Below are positions 43,419-52,593 of a DNA stretch of 64,000 nt, piece by piece. Location of the stretch: the NCBI RefSeq assembly GCF_947331435.1, contig NZ_CAMZOF010000011.1:62001-126000 (forward strand), in the 5' to 3' direction. A model generated the notes under the pieces. The model did no database searches. It worked only from the letters and a program-made list of their open reading frames with translations, and was not told the DNA's origin. Source of the DNA: Pelagibius sp. Alg239-R121 (lineage in GTDB: Bacteria > Pseudomonadota > Alphaproteobacteria > Kiloniellales > Kiloniellaceae). A program made the position numbers and the translations under genes. Positions within the stretch are counted from its first letter, which is position 1. Every line of letters starts with the position of its first letter.

Positions 43419-43925
43419 CTACAGCGCGTTAGGGTGCCGAAAAACCATATCGGTTGGATCTTGACGGACTGCTGCCGTATCCAATGCCGCGCCTAGCCGC
43501 TCCGCGAGCCGGCGGGACCGCATATTGTCGGGATCGACGTAACTGACAAGAGTCTCAAGGCGGCGTACTTTGAAGGCCCAGTCGCGCAGAGTCTGCGCCG
43601 CTTCAAAGGCATAGCCTCTTCCCTCAGCAGAAGGATAAACGAGCCAGCCCAGTTCATGTTCGGGAAAGAGCGGCCCGTGATTAATGCCCACCTGCCCGAG
43701 ACATACGCCGGTATCGCGATCCTCCATCATCAAAGCACCATGCCCCATAAGCGGCCACTGGGCCAGATCGTGGCAGAACATACCCCAAGCGGCAAACGTC
43801 GAAAATGGGCCACCCATGTAAACCGAGCGCGCTGAAGACATCATCTCAGCATACCCGGACCAATCGTCCATCCTGGGAGAACGGAGCAACAGTCGCTCAG
43901 TCTCAAGGGTTGGTACATCAGTCAT
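43419..43925 (-). CDS. GNAT-family N-acetyltransferase (RimJ/RimL-like)
   Basis: The 168-residue protein starts LETERLLLRSPRMDDW and has the acetyl-CoA loop region YPSAEGRGYAFEAAQTLRDWAF and LVSYVDPDNMRSRRLAERLGA, typical of ribosomal-protein or small-molecule acetyltransferases. ATG 43925 is preceded by GAGA; ATG 43937 and an upstream ATG at 43988 remain possible. Confidence 0.88.
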   Translation of the reverse strand: MTDVPTLETERLLLRSPRMDDWSGYAEMMSSARSVYMGGPFSTFAAWGMFCHDLAQWPLMGHGALMMEDRDTGVCLGQVGINHGPLFPEHELGWLVYPSAEGRGYAFEAAQTLRDWAFKVRRLETLVSYVDPDNMRSRRLAERLGAALDTAAVRQDPTDMVFRHPNAL

Positions 43926-44107
43926 TTCATATCTCATTAAAAGCCGGTTGGAATCAGGGAGCGATTGTTTACTGTTCGTTTTAGCCATGTTAAGCGGCAG
44001 ACTTTCGCAGCGCGATCAGTTTCCGCAAAACCTGCCGGCCAACCGCTTTTGCCTCCTGTTCCATCGCTTGAGATTCGGAAACCGAAGTCTTTTTCCAACG
44101 CCTTTTG

Positions 44108-45094
44108 ATGGACCTGCAGGTTGCGGAGAGCTACTACGTTACTCGACCTCATCACGAGGCCGACACCCATGGAGCCTTTCGCATCGCATTCCCTCCGTCC
44201 ACCGCATCAAAATTTATCCCGGCAAGATCCGACAGCCTGCGTGGCATTGCTTGCATGGCCGGCGGATTGTTTTTGTTCGCGGCGGTGGACACGCAAGCCA
44301 AATTCCTGACCGAGAGCCTGCATCCCCTGCAGATTGCCTGGTCGCGTCAGTTAGGGTTGCTGGTTGGCGTGTTGATCCTTTTAGCCGTTCGAGGCCTTGG
44401 CGTGCTGAGCACGAAACATCCCTGGCTGCAGATCGGACGGGGGGCCCTGGCGGCAGGCTCGGCCAGCTTTTTCATCGTTGCGCTCACCTACGTACCTCTC
44501 GCCGATGCCGTGGCCGTCAGTTTTGTCGCGCCGTTTCTTGTAACGATCCTGGGTGCGCTTTTGCTCGGCGAACGCGTCGGACCACGCCGCTGGACCGCCA
44601 TTGCGATCGGTTTTCTGGGCATGCTGATGGTGACTCGCCCGGGATTGGGCGTGGTCCATCCCGCAATGTTTTTGGTGTTGGTGGCCGCAACCTTCTTCTC
44701 TTTTCGTCAAATCCTGTCCCGAAGATTAAGCGGATCCGACCGAACCGTGACAACCGTGGCCTATACAGCGCTGAGCGCCAGCGTGCTCTTGAGCCTGCCG
44801 GTGCCGTTTGTCTGGCAGACGCCGGATTGGGGGCTGGAGGCAGGCCTGTTGGTCAGCATCGCGCTGATGGCGGCGGTGGCCGAAATCATGGTGATCAAGT
44901 CGCTGGAACTGACTCAAGCCGTGGTGCTGGCGCCCGTGCACTATAGCCTGCTGATTTGGGGGACGATGTACGGCTGGCTGATCTTCGACCAGTTGCCGGA
45001 CGGCTGGACATGGCTGGGTGCGCTGATCATCGTCGCAACCGGAATCTATACACTGCACCGCGAGCGTCTGGCGAAGGCTGATTCAGGGCCTTGA
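44108..45094 (+). CDS. EamA-domain exporter (drug/metabolite transporter superfamily)
   Basis: The 328-residue protein has ten predicted spans in two EamA repeats: GGLFLFAAVDTQAKFL and ALTYVPLADAVAVSFVAPFL, then AEIMVIKSLELTQAVVLAPVHYS. Such proteins export metabolites or amino acids. The N-terminal ~45 residues are hydrophilic and unusual; the start (ATG 44108) is uncertain. Its 3' end overlaps the convergent PEP-CTERM gene by 12 bp. Confidence 0.88.
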   Translation: MDLQVAESYYVTRPHHEADTHGAFRIAFPPSTASKFIPARSDSLRGIACMAGGLFLFAAVDTQAKFLTESLHPLQIAWSRQLGLLVGVLILLAVRGLGVLSTKHPWLQIGRGALAAGSASFFIVALTYVPLADAVAVSFVAPFLVTILGALLLGERVGPRRWTAIAIGFLGMLMVTRPGLGVVHPAMFLVLVAATFFSFRQILSRRLSGSDRTVTTVAYTALSASVLLSLPVPFVWQTPDWGLEAGLLVSIALMAAVAEIMVIKSLELTQAVVLAPVHYSLLIWGTMYGWLIFDQLPDGWTWLGALIIVATGIYTLHRERLAKADSGP

Positions 45095-45964
45095 GTCTGA
45101 TCGTTTTTGACGCTTCCAGCCATAGCCGATAAGGGTCAGGAACCCAAAACCCGTCAGCAAGAGGCTCGCAGGTTCAGGGATGGGCGTGACCCGGGTGGAT
45201 TCGATGACCGAGACGGCATTGATATCCTCGGTGTTGCTTGAAAAGAGAGCGTCTCCGTCAAAGAACAAACTGGCCGTGTTCGTCGTGGGATTGTACTCGA
45301 CGAGATCGTCTCTTCCGAAGCTGATGCCTCCCAGCGTCGCATTGCCGAAGGTGGACAGGATGAGATTGTCGTTGGACAGAATAGAGACGGCGTCGATGTC
45401 CTCGGAATTGCTGGAAAAGAGAGCTTCTCCGTCGAAGAACAAACTGGCCGTGTTCGTCGTGAGATTGTACTCAACGAGATCGTCTCTTCCAAAGCTGATA
45501 CCTCCCAGCGTCGCGTTGCCGAGGGTGGACAGGATGAGATTTCCGTTGGACAGAATGGAGACGGCATCGATGTCTTCGGTGATTGAGGAAAAGAGCATAC
45601 TGCCGTCGAAGAACAAGGTCGCCGTATCCGTCACGGGATTGTACTCGGCGAGATCGTCATCCCTGACGGTGATACCTCCCAGCGTCGCGTCGCCGAGGGT
45701 GGACAGGAGAATGTTGCCGTTGGGCAGAATGGTGACAGCGTCGATGTCTTCGGTGATTGAGGAAAAGAGCGTACTGCCGTCGAAGAACAAGGCCGCCGTA
45801 TTCGTCACGGGATCGTAGTCGGCGAGATCGTCATCCCTGAAGGTGATGCCTCCCAGCGTCGCATCGCCGGCAGTGGACAGAAGGATCGTGTCGGCCTGCG
45901 CAGAAGACACACCAAACATCAATGTCGCGGCCAGGATCCATGGCATAGGATGCAGAGGTTTCAT
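45083..45964 (-). CDS. PEP-CTERM surface protein with four 58-residue tandem repeats
   Basis: The 293-residue protein has a Sec signal (SSAQA-DTILLS). Four repeats of 58 residues cover about 27-256; each has the pattern LLSTxGDATLGGI, RDDLxEYNPxTxTAxLFFDG and SSxTEDIDAVSIL. A PEP-CTERM signal follows (IPEPASLLLTGFGFLTLIGYGW then KRQKR). The repeat looks like a beta-propeller blade; four is low for a closed propeller. ATG 45964 has GAGGAGGG before it. Exosortase would process the C-terminus. Repeats three and four are nearly identical in DNA, a sign of recent duplication. Confidence 0.88.
   Translation of the reverse strand: MKPLHPMPWILAATLMFGVSSAQADTILLSTAGDATLGGITFRDDDLADYDPVTNTAALFFDGSTLFSSITEDIDAVTILPNGNILLSTLGDATLGGITVRDDDLAEYNPVTDTATLFFDGSMLFSSITEDIDAVSILSNGNLILSTLGNATLGGISFGRDDLVEYNLTTNTASLFFDGEALFSSNSEDIDAVSILSNDNLILSTFGNATLGGISFGRDDLVEYNPTTNTASLFFDGDALFSSNTEDINAVSVIESTRVTPIPEPASLLLTGFGFLTLIGYGWKRQKRSDSRP
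45191..45886 (-). repeat. Four tandem 174-bp repeats within the PEP-CTERM gene
   Basis: Units run approximately 45886-45713, 45712-45539, 45538-45365 and 45364-45191 on the minus strand. The last two differ at only about a dozen positions by eye. The unit length is a multiple of three, so gain or loss of units keeps the frame. Confidence 0.85.
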
Positions 45965-46226
45965 ATGACCCTCCTCATCTAAATCGACATTTCCGGTACA
46001 AACCCCGGTTTCTGACGACATTGTACGCCTCAAAGCCGTCTCGGGCAATGTCAGGCATGGTGCAGCGCGGGAGCGCATTTTCCTGGATTGACCATCACCC
46101 GCCGTGAAAGCGGTTTCCACAAATGCATATAGAGCCTGCTCCCGTCACCAATCCCCACATGCCCTCAATGAGGTTTAACGCGCCCCGGGCTCAAGGCGAA
46201 GCCGGAGAGTGTGCTGACGGCCCTGC

Positions 46227-46769
46227 TCACGAAAGCCGGTCAAAATCGAAGCTGATCGACTCGCCGAGACTCACGAATTGCCACCCGAGGACAAAGTTGT
46301 GATGATCGATAATCTGTTGAGCCTTGAGGTATTCGTTATCCCAGGTGCTGTGGGCGTCTCTGAGGAGCGTGGTTCTGTAGTCGAGGCTGCGGGCACGGCG
46401 ACAGGTGGTGTCGATACAGAAATCGGTCTGGTTGCCCAACACAACCAGGTCTTTCGCACCCAACCCATCCAGTTCATTTTTTAAGCTCGTGCCGTAGAAG
46501 GAATCCGGAGTGGTCTTGGCAACAACAACATCACCCTTCCGGGGTTGGACCTCATGATGAATCTGCCACCCCTTACCCCCTTCTTCCAACGGATGGCCGC
46601 TGCCGCCAGCATGCTGAACATAGACAATGGATAATCCCGCGACTCGCGCTCGCTCAAGCACACCGCCAATCCGGGCCAGAATCTTCTCACCATCATAAAC
46701 CGCGGGAATTGCATCGCCATCATAGAAGGCGCGTTGAGCATCTATGACCAGCAAAGCTGTCCTGCCCAT
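46227..46769 (-). CDS. Isochorismatase-family cysteine hydrolase
   Basis: The 180-residue protein has the catalytic aspartate in LLVIDAQRAF, lysine in VVVAKTTPDSF and cysteine in NQTDFCIDTTCRRA. The cis-peptide and catalytic motifs fit nicotinamidase/isochorismatase-type amidases. ATG 46769 has GGAGGAA before it; a GTG at 46784 would place that ribosome site inside the gene. Cytosolic; substrate unknown. Confidence 0.93.
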   Translation of the reverse strand: MGRTALLVIDAQRAFYDGDAIPAVYDGEKILARIGGVLERARVAGLSIVYVQHAGGSGHPLEEGGKGWQIHHEVQPRKGDVVVAKTTPDSFYGTSLKNELDGLGAKDLVVLGNQTDFCIDTTCRRARSLDYRTTLLRDAHSTWDNEYLKAQQIIDHHNFVLGWQFVSLGESISFDFDRLS

Positions 46770-47304
46770 CGCCGGTTCCTCCACTGCAGTTTGCGATCTG
46801 GGTAAATTTCACTATAGCCCGTGAAGAAGATCAGTTTCATCTCCAGATCCGCATCAAGGAACGAATAGAAAGGCGTCAGAGCGAACAGGCGAGCCCCTCG
46901 GCGTTACCCGGCGGAGAACACCTGCCTGAAGAGCTGCGATTTTGGTCAAACTGCAAAATTACATTTTGCTCATGCAGCTTTACGGGTTCATCGCGCGCAT
47001 CTGTGGGGGTAATAAGACATCTGCCTAAATAAATTTGCAGACCAATAATATTTCCAACAGCCCGTTCGGGGTTCAAATAAAATTTAAAACGAAGGGAGCG
47101 AACGATGTCGTCCAGACTGTATTTGCTCAAATTGCATTTCCGCGGATTGTGTTTTCGGCGTCTGTTCAGAGAGCTGCACTTGACAGGTCTTTTGCTTAGC
47201 GGGTCTTCAAAGCGCTGTGAGGGCCTGACGTCCTCCTGTCGCAGGGATGACGACCGAAGCGGGCATGGGATCAGGTTCGCGGGTCCAGAATGGAGAATCA
47301 GATT
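46770..47304. other. Intergenic region before the PEP-CTERM gene at 47305
   Basis: No gene is supported in this 535-base stretch. Short frames at 46876-47130 (minus) and 47105-47308 (plus) lack ribosome-binding sites and recognisable content. It is slightly more AT-rich than its neighbours. Confidence 0.45.
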
Positions 47305-47979
47305 ATGAAAAAGTTAGTGCGCAGAGGGCTGGCGCTGGCATGTCTGCTCGCCGCCAACGCCGTGACGCCGAGCGCGTCGGCGGTCGTCATGACCTTTAAC
47401 AATTTTGCCGACTTTCAGGCTGCGACCCAGGGACTGACGGTCGAGACTTTCGATGGTGCGCCTTGGGTAGACGGCAGCAATCCAGATGGTACGGTGAGCC
47501 TCGGGCTGACCTGGACGGCGGAGACGGACCTTTTTGCGGACACCAGCGTTTCGCGCTCCGGTACGCGCTCCATCTCCGACGGCGAGATACCGCCGTCGGA
47601 CAATTTGGAACAAATCAATGCAGAGCTCCCCCTTGGCACCAGAGCGATCGGCGCTTTCGTGGATACCTTTGGTGAAAACCACGGCGTCCGCATGACCGCG
47701 TCCTCCCAGTCGGATAGCCTGCTCGGGGTCGTCGAAGGTCCCATGACGGCGGCCGGCAGCTTCTCGAGCTTCCTGGGAATCATCAGCACGGGAATCCCGA
47801 TTGCGCGAGTCTCCTTCGTGATCGACGGCGATGATATAACGGGCAACAACTTTGCAGTCGACGATGTGCACTTTGGTCAGGTTGCCGTTGCCGTCCCTGA
47901 GCCCACGACTATGGCGCTGTTCGGAGTCGGACTTGCCGGACTGGGATTTGCGCGGCACCGGAAGGGTCGTTCGATGTAG
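47305..47979 (+). CDS. PEP-CTERM sorting-signal protein
   Basis: The 224-residue protein has a Sec signal (LLAANAVTPSASA-VVMTF) and a beta-sandwich-like domain. Its canonical C-terminal signal is VPEPTTMALFGVGLAGLGFARHRKGRS. The MTFNN and F-x-A-A-x-x-G opening of the mature domain is shared with the proteins at 13788 and 20664. GGAGA precedes the ATG. Processing would need an exosortase encoded elsewhere. Confidence 0.88.
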   Translation: MKKLVRRGLALACLLAANAVTPSASAVVMTFNNFADFQAATQGLTVETFDGAPWVDGSNPDGTVSLGLTWTAETDLFADTSVSRSGTRSISDGEIPPSDNLEQINAELPLGTRAIGAFVDTFGENHGVRMTASSQSDSLLGVVEGPMTAAGSFSSFLGIISTGIPIARVSFVIDGDDITGNNFAVDDVHFGQVAVAVPEPTTMALFGVGLAGLGFARHRKGRSM

Positions 47980-48034
47980 CTGGTAACATGCCTCACTAGA
48001 GCCTTCAGCATGACCTTCAGCCTGCACCGGTGGG

Positions 48035-49453
48035 TCAATCGGGCCGGCCGGATCCTTGACGCAGTTCTGTCTCCGTCTCGGCTGCCGTCGTGAAGACGGC
48101 CACCGATTCCGAAAATCCACGTACGGCGACCTGGCCCATCTCACGCAGGGTGATGCCGGGGAGACGTTCGACGGTAGCGGTGTCGATCAGGATCCGCGTG
48201 CCGCGCTCCTTGTTGAGCTCCTCAAGACGCGCCGAGAGGTTTACGGTATCGCCGTAAAGCGAATAACATTGCCGGCCGCCGCCACCGACGCTACCGGCGA
48301 TCACCGGACCGGTCGCGATGCCGGCGCGGATGGCCAGGCGCTCGCCGTTGAAGGTCTGGTTCTCCGTCAGAGCGGCGATATCCAGAGCGGCGCGCACGGC
48401 CTTGGCGGCGTGCTCCGGATCTTTGACCGGCAGGTTGAAGGTTGCCATGATTGCGTCACCGATGAACTGGGTCACCACACCGTCGTATCGGTTGATCGTT
48501 GCGGTCGCCTCGTCGAAAAAGGCATTCAGCACGTCGACCACGCGCCGGGCTCCGCTCTCCTCCGTCATCTTTGTAAAGCCTGCAACGTCGATGAACAGAA
48601 CTGTCGCCGTACCCTCGACAGGTTCCAGCAGACCGCGGTCGTTGATCAGCGCGTCGGCGATGGCCTTGGGCACGTAGCGGCCAAAAACATCTGTGAGCGC
48701 ACGCCTTTCCTCGTCCAGCTCAAGCTGCCTCCGCACCGTGCGCCGCGCCCGCCACACGACCCCGGCAATCAGAACTGCGACCAGAAAGTAGGCCAAAGAC
48801 TCCTGGATCCGACTGCCGGTGCCGACGAAGTTGGGGCTGAGAAAGACCGATATGAAATGTTCTGTGGTCGGTGTCGTACCAATGTCGGTCCAATCAAGGC
48901 GTTCAGGCATATCGCGGATCGCCCAGGCGAAGGCGCCGAGCCAACCGACGACGACCATGACCCCGGACCAAAGTACTTTGCCCGGCGAGAAGCTAAAGGC
49001 GGCTATACCCAGGATCAGGAAATAGAAGGGAAATATGGTGTTACGAAACAACATGACCTGGGGCACGTCGATCGTATCGTAAACTGGTTGGGTGGCCATG
49101 AGCAGCGACAGGATCGCAATGTCGACGGTGATGAAGGCATATTTGAGCCAGGGTCGGTCGTAACGTGAACCGATGAGGACGAAATGGAAGATGCCGAGTG
49201 CAGCAAAGACGGCGATGCCGAGGCCGAGATCAAGTGCATGCCCCGGGTCAGCCAAACGCGTCAGGACCAGAAAGGCGCCGAGCAACACCAATGCCACGAG
49301 ACGACCCTTAAGAGCGATGCGCAGGCCGGCCTGCTCGGCTTCGCGAAAAGTCTCAGCGAGAGCAGTGTCCGTCGTCCCGCTAACGGATCCGGACGCGCCT
49401 GCAATGACCTGTTTTTCTGGTATCCGGGTCAATTTCCCTGCCTTTCCTCTCAA
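48035..49453 (-). CDS. Membrane-anchored class III nucleotide cyclase
   Basis: The 472-residue protein has about six membrane spans between residues 48 and 240 and a cytosolic catalytic domain (about 270-460) with LFIDVAGFTKMTEE, VTQFIGDAIMATFN and YSLYGDTVNLSARLEE. The purine-selecting lysine position is glutamine and the aspartate position is serine, so it belongs to the class IIIb-like set and its substrate is less certain. The N-terminal 45 residues are cytosolic and charged. Confidence 0.9.
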   Translation of the reverse strand: MRGKAGKLTRIPEKQVIAGASGSVSGTTDTALAETFREAEQAGLRIALKGRLVALVLLGAFLVLTRLADPGHALDLGLGIAVFAALGIFHFVLIGSRYDRPWLKYAFITVDIAILSLLMATQPVYDTIDVPQVMLFRNTIFPFYFLILGIAAFSFSPGKVLWSGVMVVVGWLGAFAWAIRDMPERLDWTDIGTTPTTEHFISVFLSPNFVGTGSRIQESLAYFLVAVLIAGVVWRARRTVRRQLELDEERRALTDVFGRYVPKAIADALINDRGLLEPVEGTATVLFIDVAGFTKMTEESGARRVVDVLNAFFDEATATINRYDGVVTQFIGDAIMATFNLPVKDPEHAAKAVRAALDIAALTENQTFNGERLAIRAGIATGPVIAGSVGGGGRQCYSLYGDTVNLSARLEELNKERGTRILIDTATVERLPGITLREMGQVAVRGFSESVAVFTTAAETETELRQGSGRPD

Positions 49454-49837
49454 GTGCCAGATCGGGCGGCTCAGACAACTCCGCCATTAGCACTTAGGGA
49501 TCAGGCCATTGAATCAGAAGACGTCAAGTCAAACCAGGAAGGACGCGCCATTTACAATGCAGCGGTACTCTCCGATCGGTGCATGCGGAGCTTTCAACGC
49601 AAAACGGTCATTGAATGGGCTGAAGCGAATAGGCGAACCGGGTCGGGTCCTGCAACTGCGAGGACGCCACGACCTCATATCCTCCGAATGAAGAGCAAAG
49701 GCACGAGCCGTACCTGATCCAAACGCCTTTCTCAGCGCCAAGTTCCTAACACTACACGCCAAGCCCGATCACCGGCAGACAAATGCCCACCCCAAAACCT
49801 TGAGATGGGCATTATTTCTCAGAACATTAAATCAGCC
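49454..49837. other. Intergenic region with a candidate terminator
   Basis: No gene is supported. Near the right end lies the inverted repeat described separately (49782-49813). Confidence 0.45.
49782..49813 (-). terminator. Inverted repeat downstream of the dehalogenase gene
   Basis: An 8-bp perfect repeat, AATGCCCA with TGGGCATT, is separated by 16 bases and starts 24 bases after the dehalogenase stop on the minus strand. The T tract is weak. Confidence 0.45.
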
Positions 49838-50854
49838 TCATTCAGGTAACCACTCGGCAATAGCTTCCCCAATGTCATTAGGGGAATCTTCCTGAACGAA
49901 ATGAGATCCCTTAACGGTAACTTCCTTCAGGTTCGGCCAAGTCCGAACGAAGTCTCGTGCGTAGCCGACGAGGAAAGCCCCCGGTTCGGCATTGATGAAC
50001 AGTTTCGGTAGGTCATCGGATTTTGAGAGCCATTCGCCGTAGGCTGCCACAAGAGCGACCGTATCGGCGGGTTCACCGGCGATCGGCAACTGCCGCGGTC
50101 CGGCCAAGGTGGCGCGGCGTGCTTCGCCCGCTTCTAAAAACGGCCGGCGGTATTCAGCGTGCTCGGCTTCACTCAGGTCTCGCAAGATGGCGCTTGGCAG
50201 CAGGGTTTCGATAAAGAAATTTTCTTCCAACGCCATTTTCTCACCCTCTGGAGAGCGGAACTTGCCGATCGGTCCGTGTAGTTCCTCAGGGAACTCGTCC
50301 CAGCTTGGAAATGGCGTAACAATGGCTTCCATAAACGCAATGGCCTTCACGGCATCGCGGTGCTGATTGGCCCAGTTGAAGCCCACGCCTGAGCCCCAAT
50401 CATGTAATACCAGTGTCACGTTCTTTTCGACGCCGAGCGCTTCCAACAAAGCGAAGGTGTATGTGCTGTTTTCTGCCAGAGAATAGTTGCCATCACTCGT
50501 GTTATCGAGTTTGTCGGAATCGCCCATGCCGATCATATCGATGGCAATCAAGCGTCCTCGCCCTTCCAGGTGTGGCATGACGTTGCGCCAGAGATAAGAG
50601 GATGTGGGATTGCCGTGCAGAAACACGATGGGATCGCCGGTGCCCTCATCAATGTAGGCCATTTGTTTGCCGAGGATAGTTTTGAACTGCTTTTTGTAAC
50701 GCAGGGCTTCGGTGTCACTAGTCATTTCGGATGTTTGCTCCAAGGATTGTCGTTTCTGTTCAGTGCCGTCAGCGTAGATGGATTTGGCGGACCCAATAAG
50801 CGCGCCTCCCATCAGAGCGCCCAAAAGAATGTTTCGGCGCGATAACTCGAACAT
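49838..50854 (-). CDS. Haloalkane dehalogenase (LinB-like, HLD-II) with a twin-arginine-type signal
   Basis: The 338-residue protein closely resembles LinB-type enzymes. The halide-binding pair is N82 ([12 protein letters not shown]) and W153; the catalytic triad is D152 (LVLHDWGSG), E176 (AFMEAIV) and H318 ([11 protein letters not shown]). It hydrolyses carbon-halogen bonds to alcohol and halide. Unusually, a signal peptide with [19 protein letters not shown] precedes the enzyme by about 45 residues, predicting Tat export to the periplasm; characterised members are mostly cytosolic. GGAGAAG precedes the ATG. A MarR gene and two operator-like palindromes face it. Confidence 0.93.
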   Translation of the reverse strand: MFELSRRNILLGALMGGALIGSAKSIYADGTEQKRQSLEQTSEMTSDTEALRYKKQFKTILGKQMAYIDEGTGDPIVFLHGNPTSSYLWRNVMPHLEGRGRLIAIDMIGMGDSDKLDNTSDGNYSLAENSTYTFALLEALGVEKNVTLVLHDWGSGVGFNWANQHRDAVKAIAFMEAIVTPFPSWDEFPEELHGPIGKFRSPEGEKMALEENFFIETLLPSAILRDLSEAEHAEYRRPFLEAGEARRATLAGPRQLPIAGEPADTVALVAAYGEWLSKSDDLPKLFINAEPGAFLVGYARDFVRTWPNLKEVTVKGSHFVQEDSPNDIGEAIAEWLPE

Positions 50855-50874
50855 GGATCTTCTCCGGTGTATTA

Positions 50875-50889
50875 TATGAGTGAGTCATA
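50875..50889. promoter_or_regulatory. MarR operator-like palindrome 1
   Basis: TATGA-GTGAG-TCATA is a perfect 5-bp inverted repeat with a 5-base spacer, 21 bp before the dehalogenase start. A second copy follows at 50925. Confidence 0.7.
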
Positions 50890-50924
50890 CAATACACATA
50901 CCGATATGACTGTCTATTGTTTTT

Positions 50925-50939
50925 TATGAGCCAGTCATA
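50925..50939. promoter_or_regulatory. MarR operator-like palindrome 2
   Basis: TATGA-GCCAG-TCATA repeats the same half-sites as the element at 50875, centre to centre 50 bp, and ends 12 bp before the MarR start. A partial half-site (TATGACTG) lies between them. Confidence 0.7.
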
Positions 50940-50951
50940 TAAAAATATCCA

Positions 50952-51485
50952 ATGAGCAAAAATGCCTACCTAACCAATCTCCTGGGCGCCTTCGCCACAA
51001 GCGTTTCCGCCGGGATCGAGCAAGAGATCTCCAAGCTGGGCGGTCGGAGCCTTAGCCACGAGTCTGCCCTGGTGACAATCCGTAACCACCCCAGCGACAG
51101 TATCGACGTTCTAAGCAAGGTGTTGGGGTTGACGCATTCCGGTGCCGTTCGCCTCATCAACACCCTGGAGCAAGAGAAATTGGTCGAGCGTCACCGCAAT
51201 CTCGATGACGGCCGGTCTGTAGTACTACGGCTGACTGCTTCCGGGCGAAAGCGGGCCGATAAAGTCCTCCATGCCCGCGAGCAGGTGACGGCTAAGGTCC
51301 TAGACTCTCTAACCGCAAGCCAACAGCAGGCGCTCGGCCCTGTGTTGGAAGCCGCCCTGAATCAGATAACCGACGGTGAGGAGGCCGCGCGGCGTATCTG
51401 CCGTCTTTGCGATGAGGGCGTATGTCGATCAAAGGGGTGTCCGGTCGAACGGGCCGCTATTCCAAAGTCGCTAAGGCGTTCCTGA
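50952..51485 (+). CDS. MarR-family regulator with a C-terminal cysteine cluster
   Basis: The 177-residue protein has the winged helix SIDVLSKVLGLTHSGAVRLINTLE and DDGRSVVLRLTASGRKRA. Its C-terminal extension has four cysteines, CRLCDEGVCRSKGCPVE, which could bind a metal or sense oxidants or electrophiles. It diverges from the dehalogenase gene across two matching palindromes and probably represses both. Its 3' end overlaps the convergent LysR gene by 15 bp. Confidence 0.92.
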   Translation: MSKNAYLTNLLGAFATSVSAGIEQEISKLGGRSLSHESALVTIRNHPSDSIDVLSKVLGLTHSGAVRLINTLEQEKLVERHRNLDDGRSVVLRLTASGRKRADKVLHAREQVTAKVLDSLTASQQQALGPVLEAALNQITDGEEAARRICRLCDEGVCRSKGCPVERAAIPKSLRRS

Positions 51486-52442
51486 GCGCTCGCCGCATTT
51501 CTTCAGGACGCGGGCTCCCGGCCAGAGGCCCGCTTCGACCGTATCGATGATAAGCCCTTCGATGAAATCGATCGCTATATCATTCGGGGTCGATCCATCT
51601 TTTCGAAGAAGCCCGAAAAGGCTCACGTTTCGCCAAAAGCCCGGCGCTTCAACCGGTAAGACCCTCACCATGTCGTGCTCGATCTCATTTGCAAGGTGAG
51701 CATAGGTCGTCAGTGCACAGCCCACGCCCCGGCGAACCAGGTCCTTGATGATTGCCATCGAGTCGAGTTCAACGGCTACGTTGGCTTCAACTTCGTACGC
51801 TTGCGACAGTGCTTCGATGTTGCCCCTCAAGGGGTTTGGACTGCTCGGTGCTATCAGAGGTAACCGCAATAGAGCCTGAATATCGGTGAGGTCGATCGAT
51901 CCGATATCGGGCATAGGAGGGACTGGGTTCATTGGGCCAATCAGAACCAGGGGTTCTTCGAACAAGGGGCGTGTCCAAATCCCGGCGAAGGAAAGTGGCT
52001 CAGGTGCGACACCGATGTCGATCGATCCATTCTGTAAACCGGAATAGATCAATGGAGCCAAGCCCTCGACGATCTTTAGTTTGGCTGCCGGGAACATTTC
52101 GGCCCAACGGCGGATGAGCATGGGGGCAACGGCCAAACCCTCGCCTGTGGTCAGGCCGATCGCCACGTCCTTTACTTGTGCCTCAGATTGATGCGACAGC
52201 AGATCCTTCGCTTGATCGAGTTCAACCAGCAGCGGCATCACTCGTTGGAGGAAGAAGTCGCCGGCGCCGGTAAGTTCAACGCCATTTCGAGTGCGTTTCA
52301 GGAGATCAACGCCGAGATCGGCTTCGAGATTTTGGATTTGCCGAGAAACCGCTGGCTGCGCCACGTTGAGACGCGCAGCAGCTTTAGTGAAGCTCCGAGC
52401 TTGAGCCACGGCGGCAAAATACCTGAGGCCACGGAGGTTCAT
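51471..52442 (-). CDS. LysR-family regulator
   Basis: The 323-residue protein has the helix-turn-helix SFTKAAARLNVAQPAVSRQIQNLE and an effector domain (KDVAIGLTTGEGLAVAPMLI). It belongs to the CbbR/NAC-like LysR branch with MNLRGLRYFAAVAQ. It is divergent from the TRAP binding-protein gene at 52594 across 151 bp and likely controls that operon. Confidence 0.93.
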   Translation of the reverse strand: MNLRGLRYFAAVAQARSFTKAAARLNVAQPAVSRQIQNLEADLGVDLLKRTRNGVELTGAGDFFLQRVMPLLVELDQAKDLLSHQSEAQVKDVAIGLTTGEGLAVAPMLIRRWAEMFPAAKLKIVEGLAPLIYSGLQNGSIDIGVAPEPLSFAGIWTRPLFEEPLVLIGPMNPVPPMPDIGSIDLTDIQALLRLPLIAPSSPNPLRGNIEALSQAYEVEANVAVELDSMAIIKDLVRRGVGCALTTYAHLANEIEHDMVRVLPVEAPGFWRNVSLFGLLRKDGSTPNDIAIDFIEGLIIDTVEAGLWPGARVLKKCGERSGTP

Positions 52443-52593
52443 CTATCCAGCCAGTGCATGTACTTAAGAGTTGTATTCCAATTCAGCATTTAACTCATTC
52501 ATATATAGCATTTGCTACATACTAATAAGATCACCAGTCTGCCGCCTATGAAAGCGAAATCAAAATTTGCTCAGTTGATCTAGGGAGGAAGTC

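Noticed and set aside
46876-47130. Minus-strand 84-codon frame in the intergenic region
   Set aside because: TTG start without ribosome-binding site and no recognisable content.
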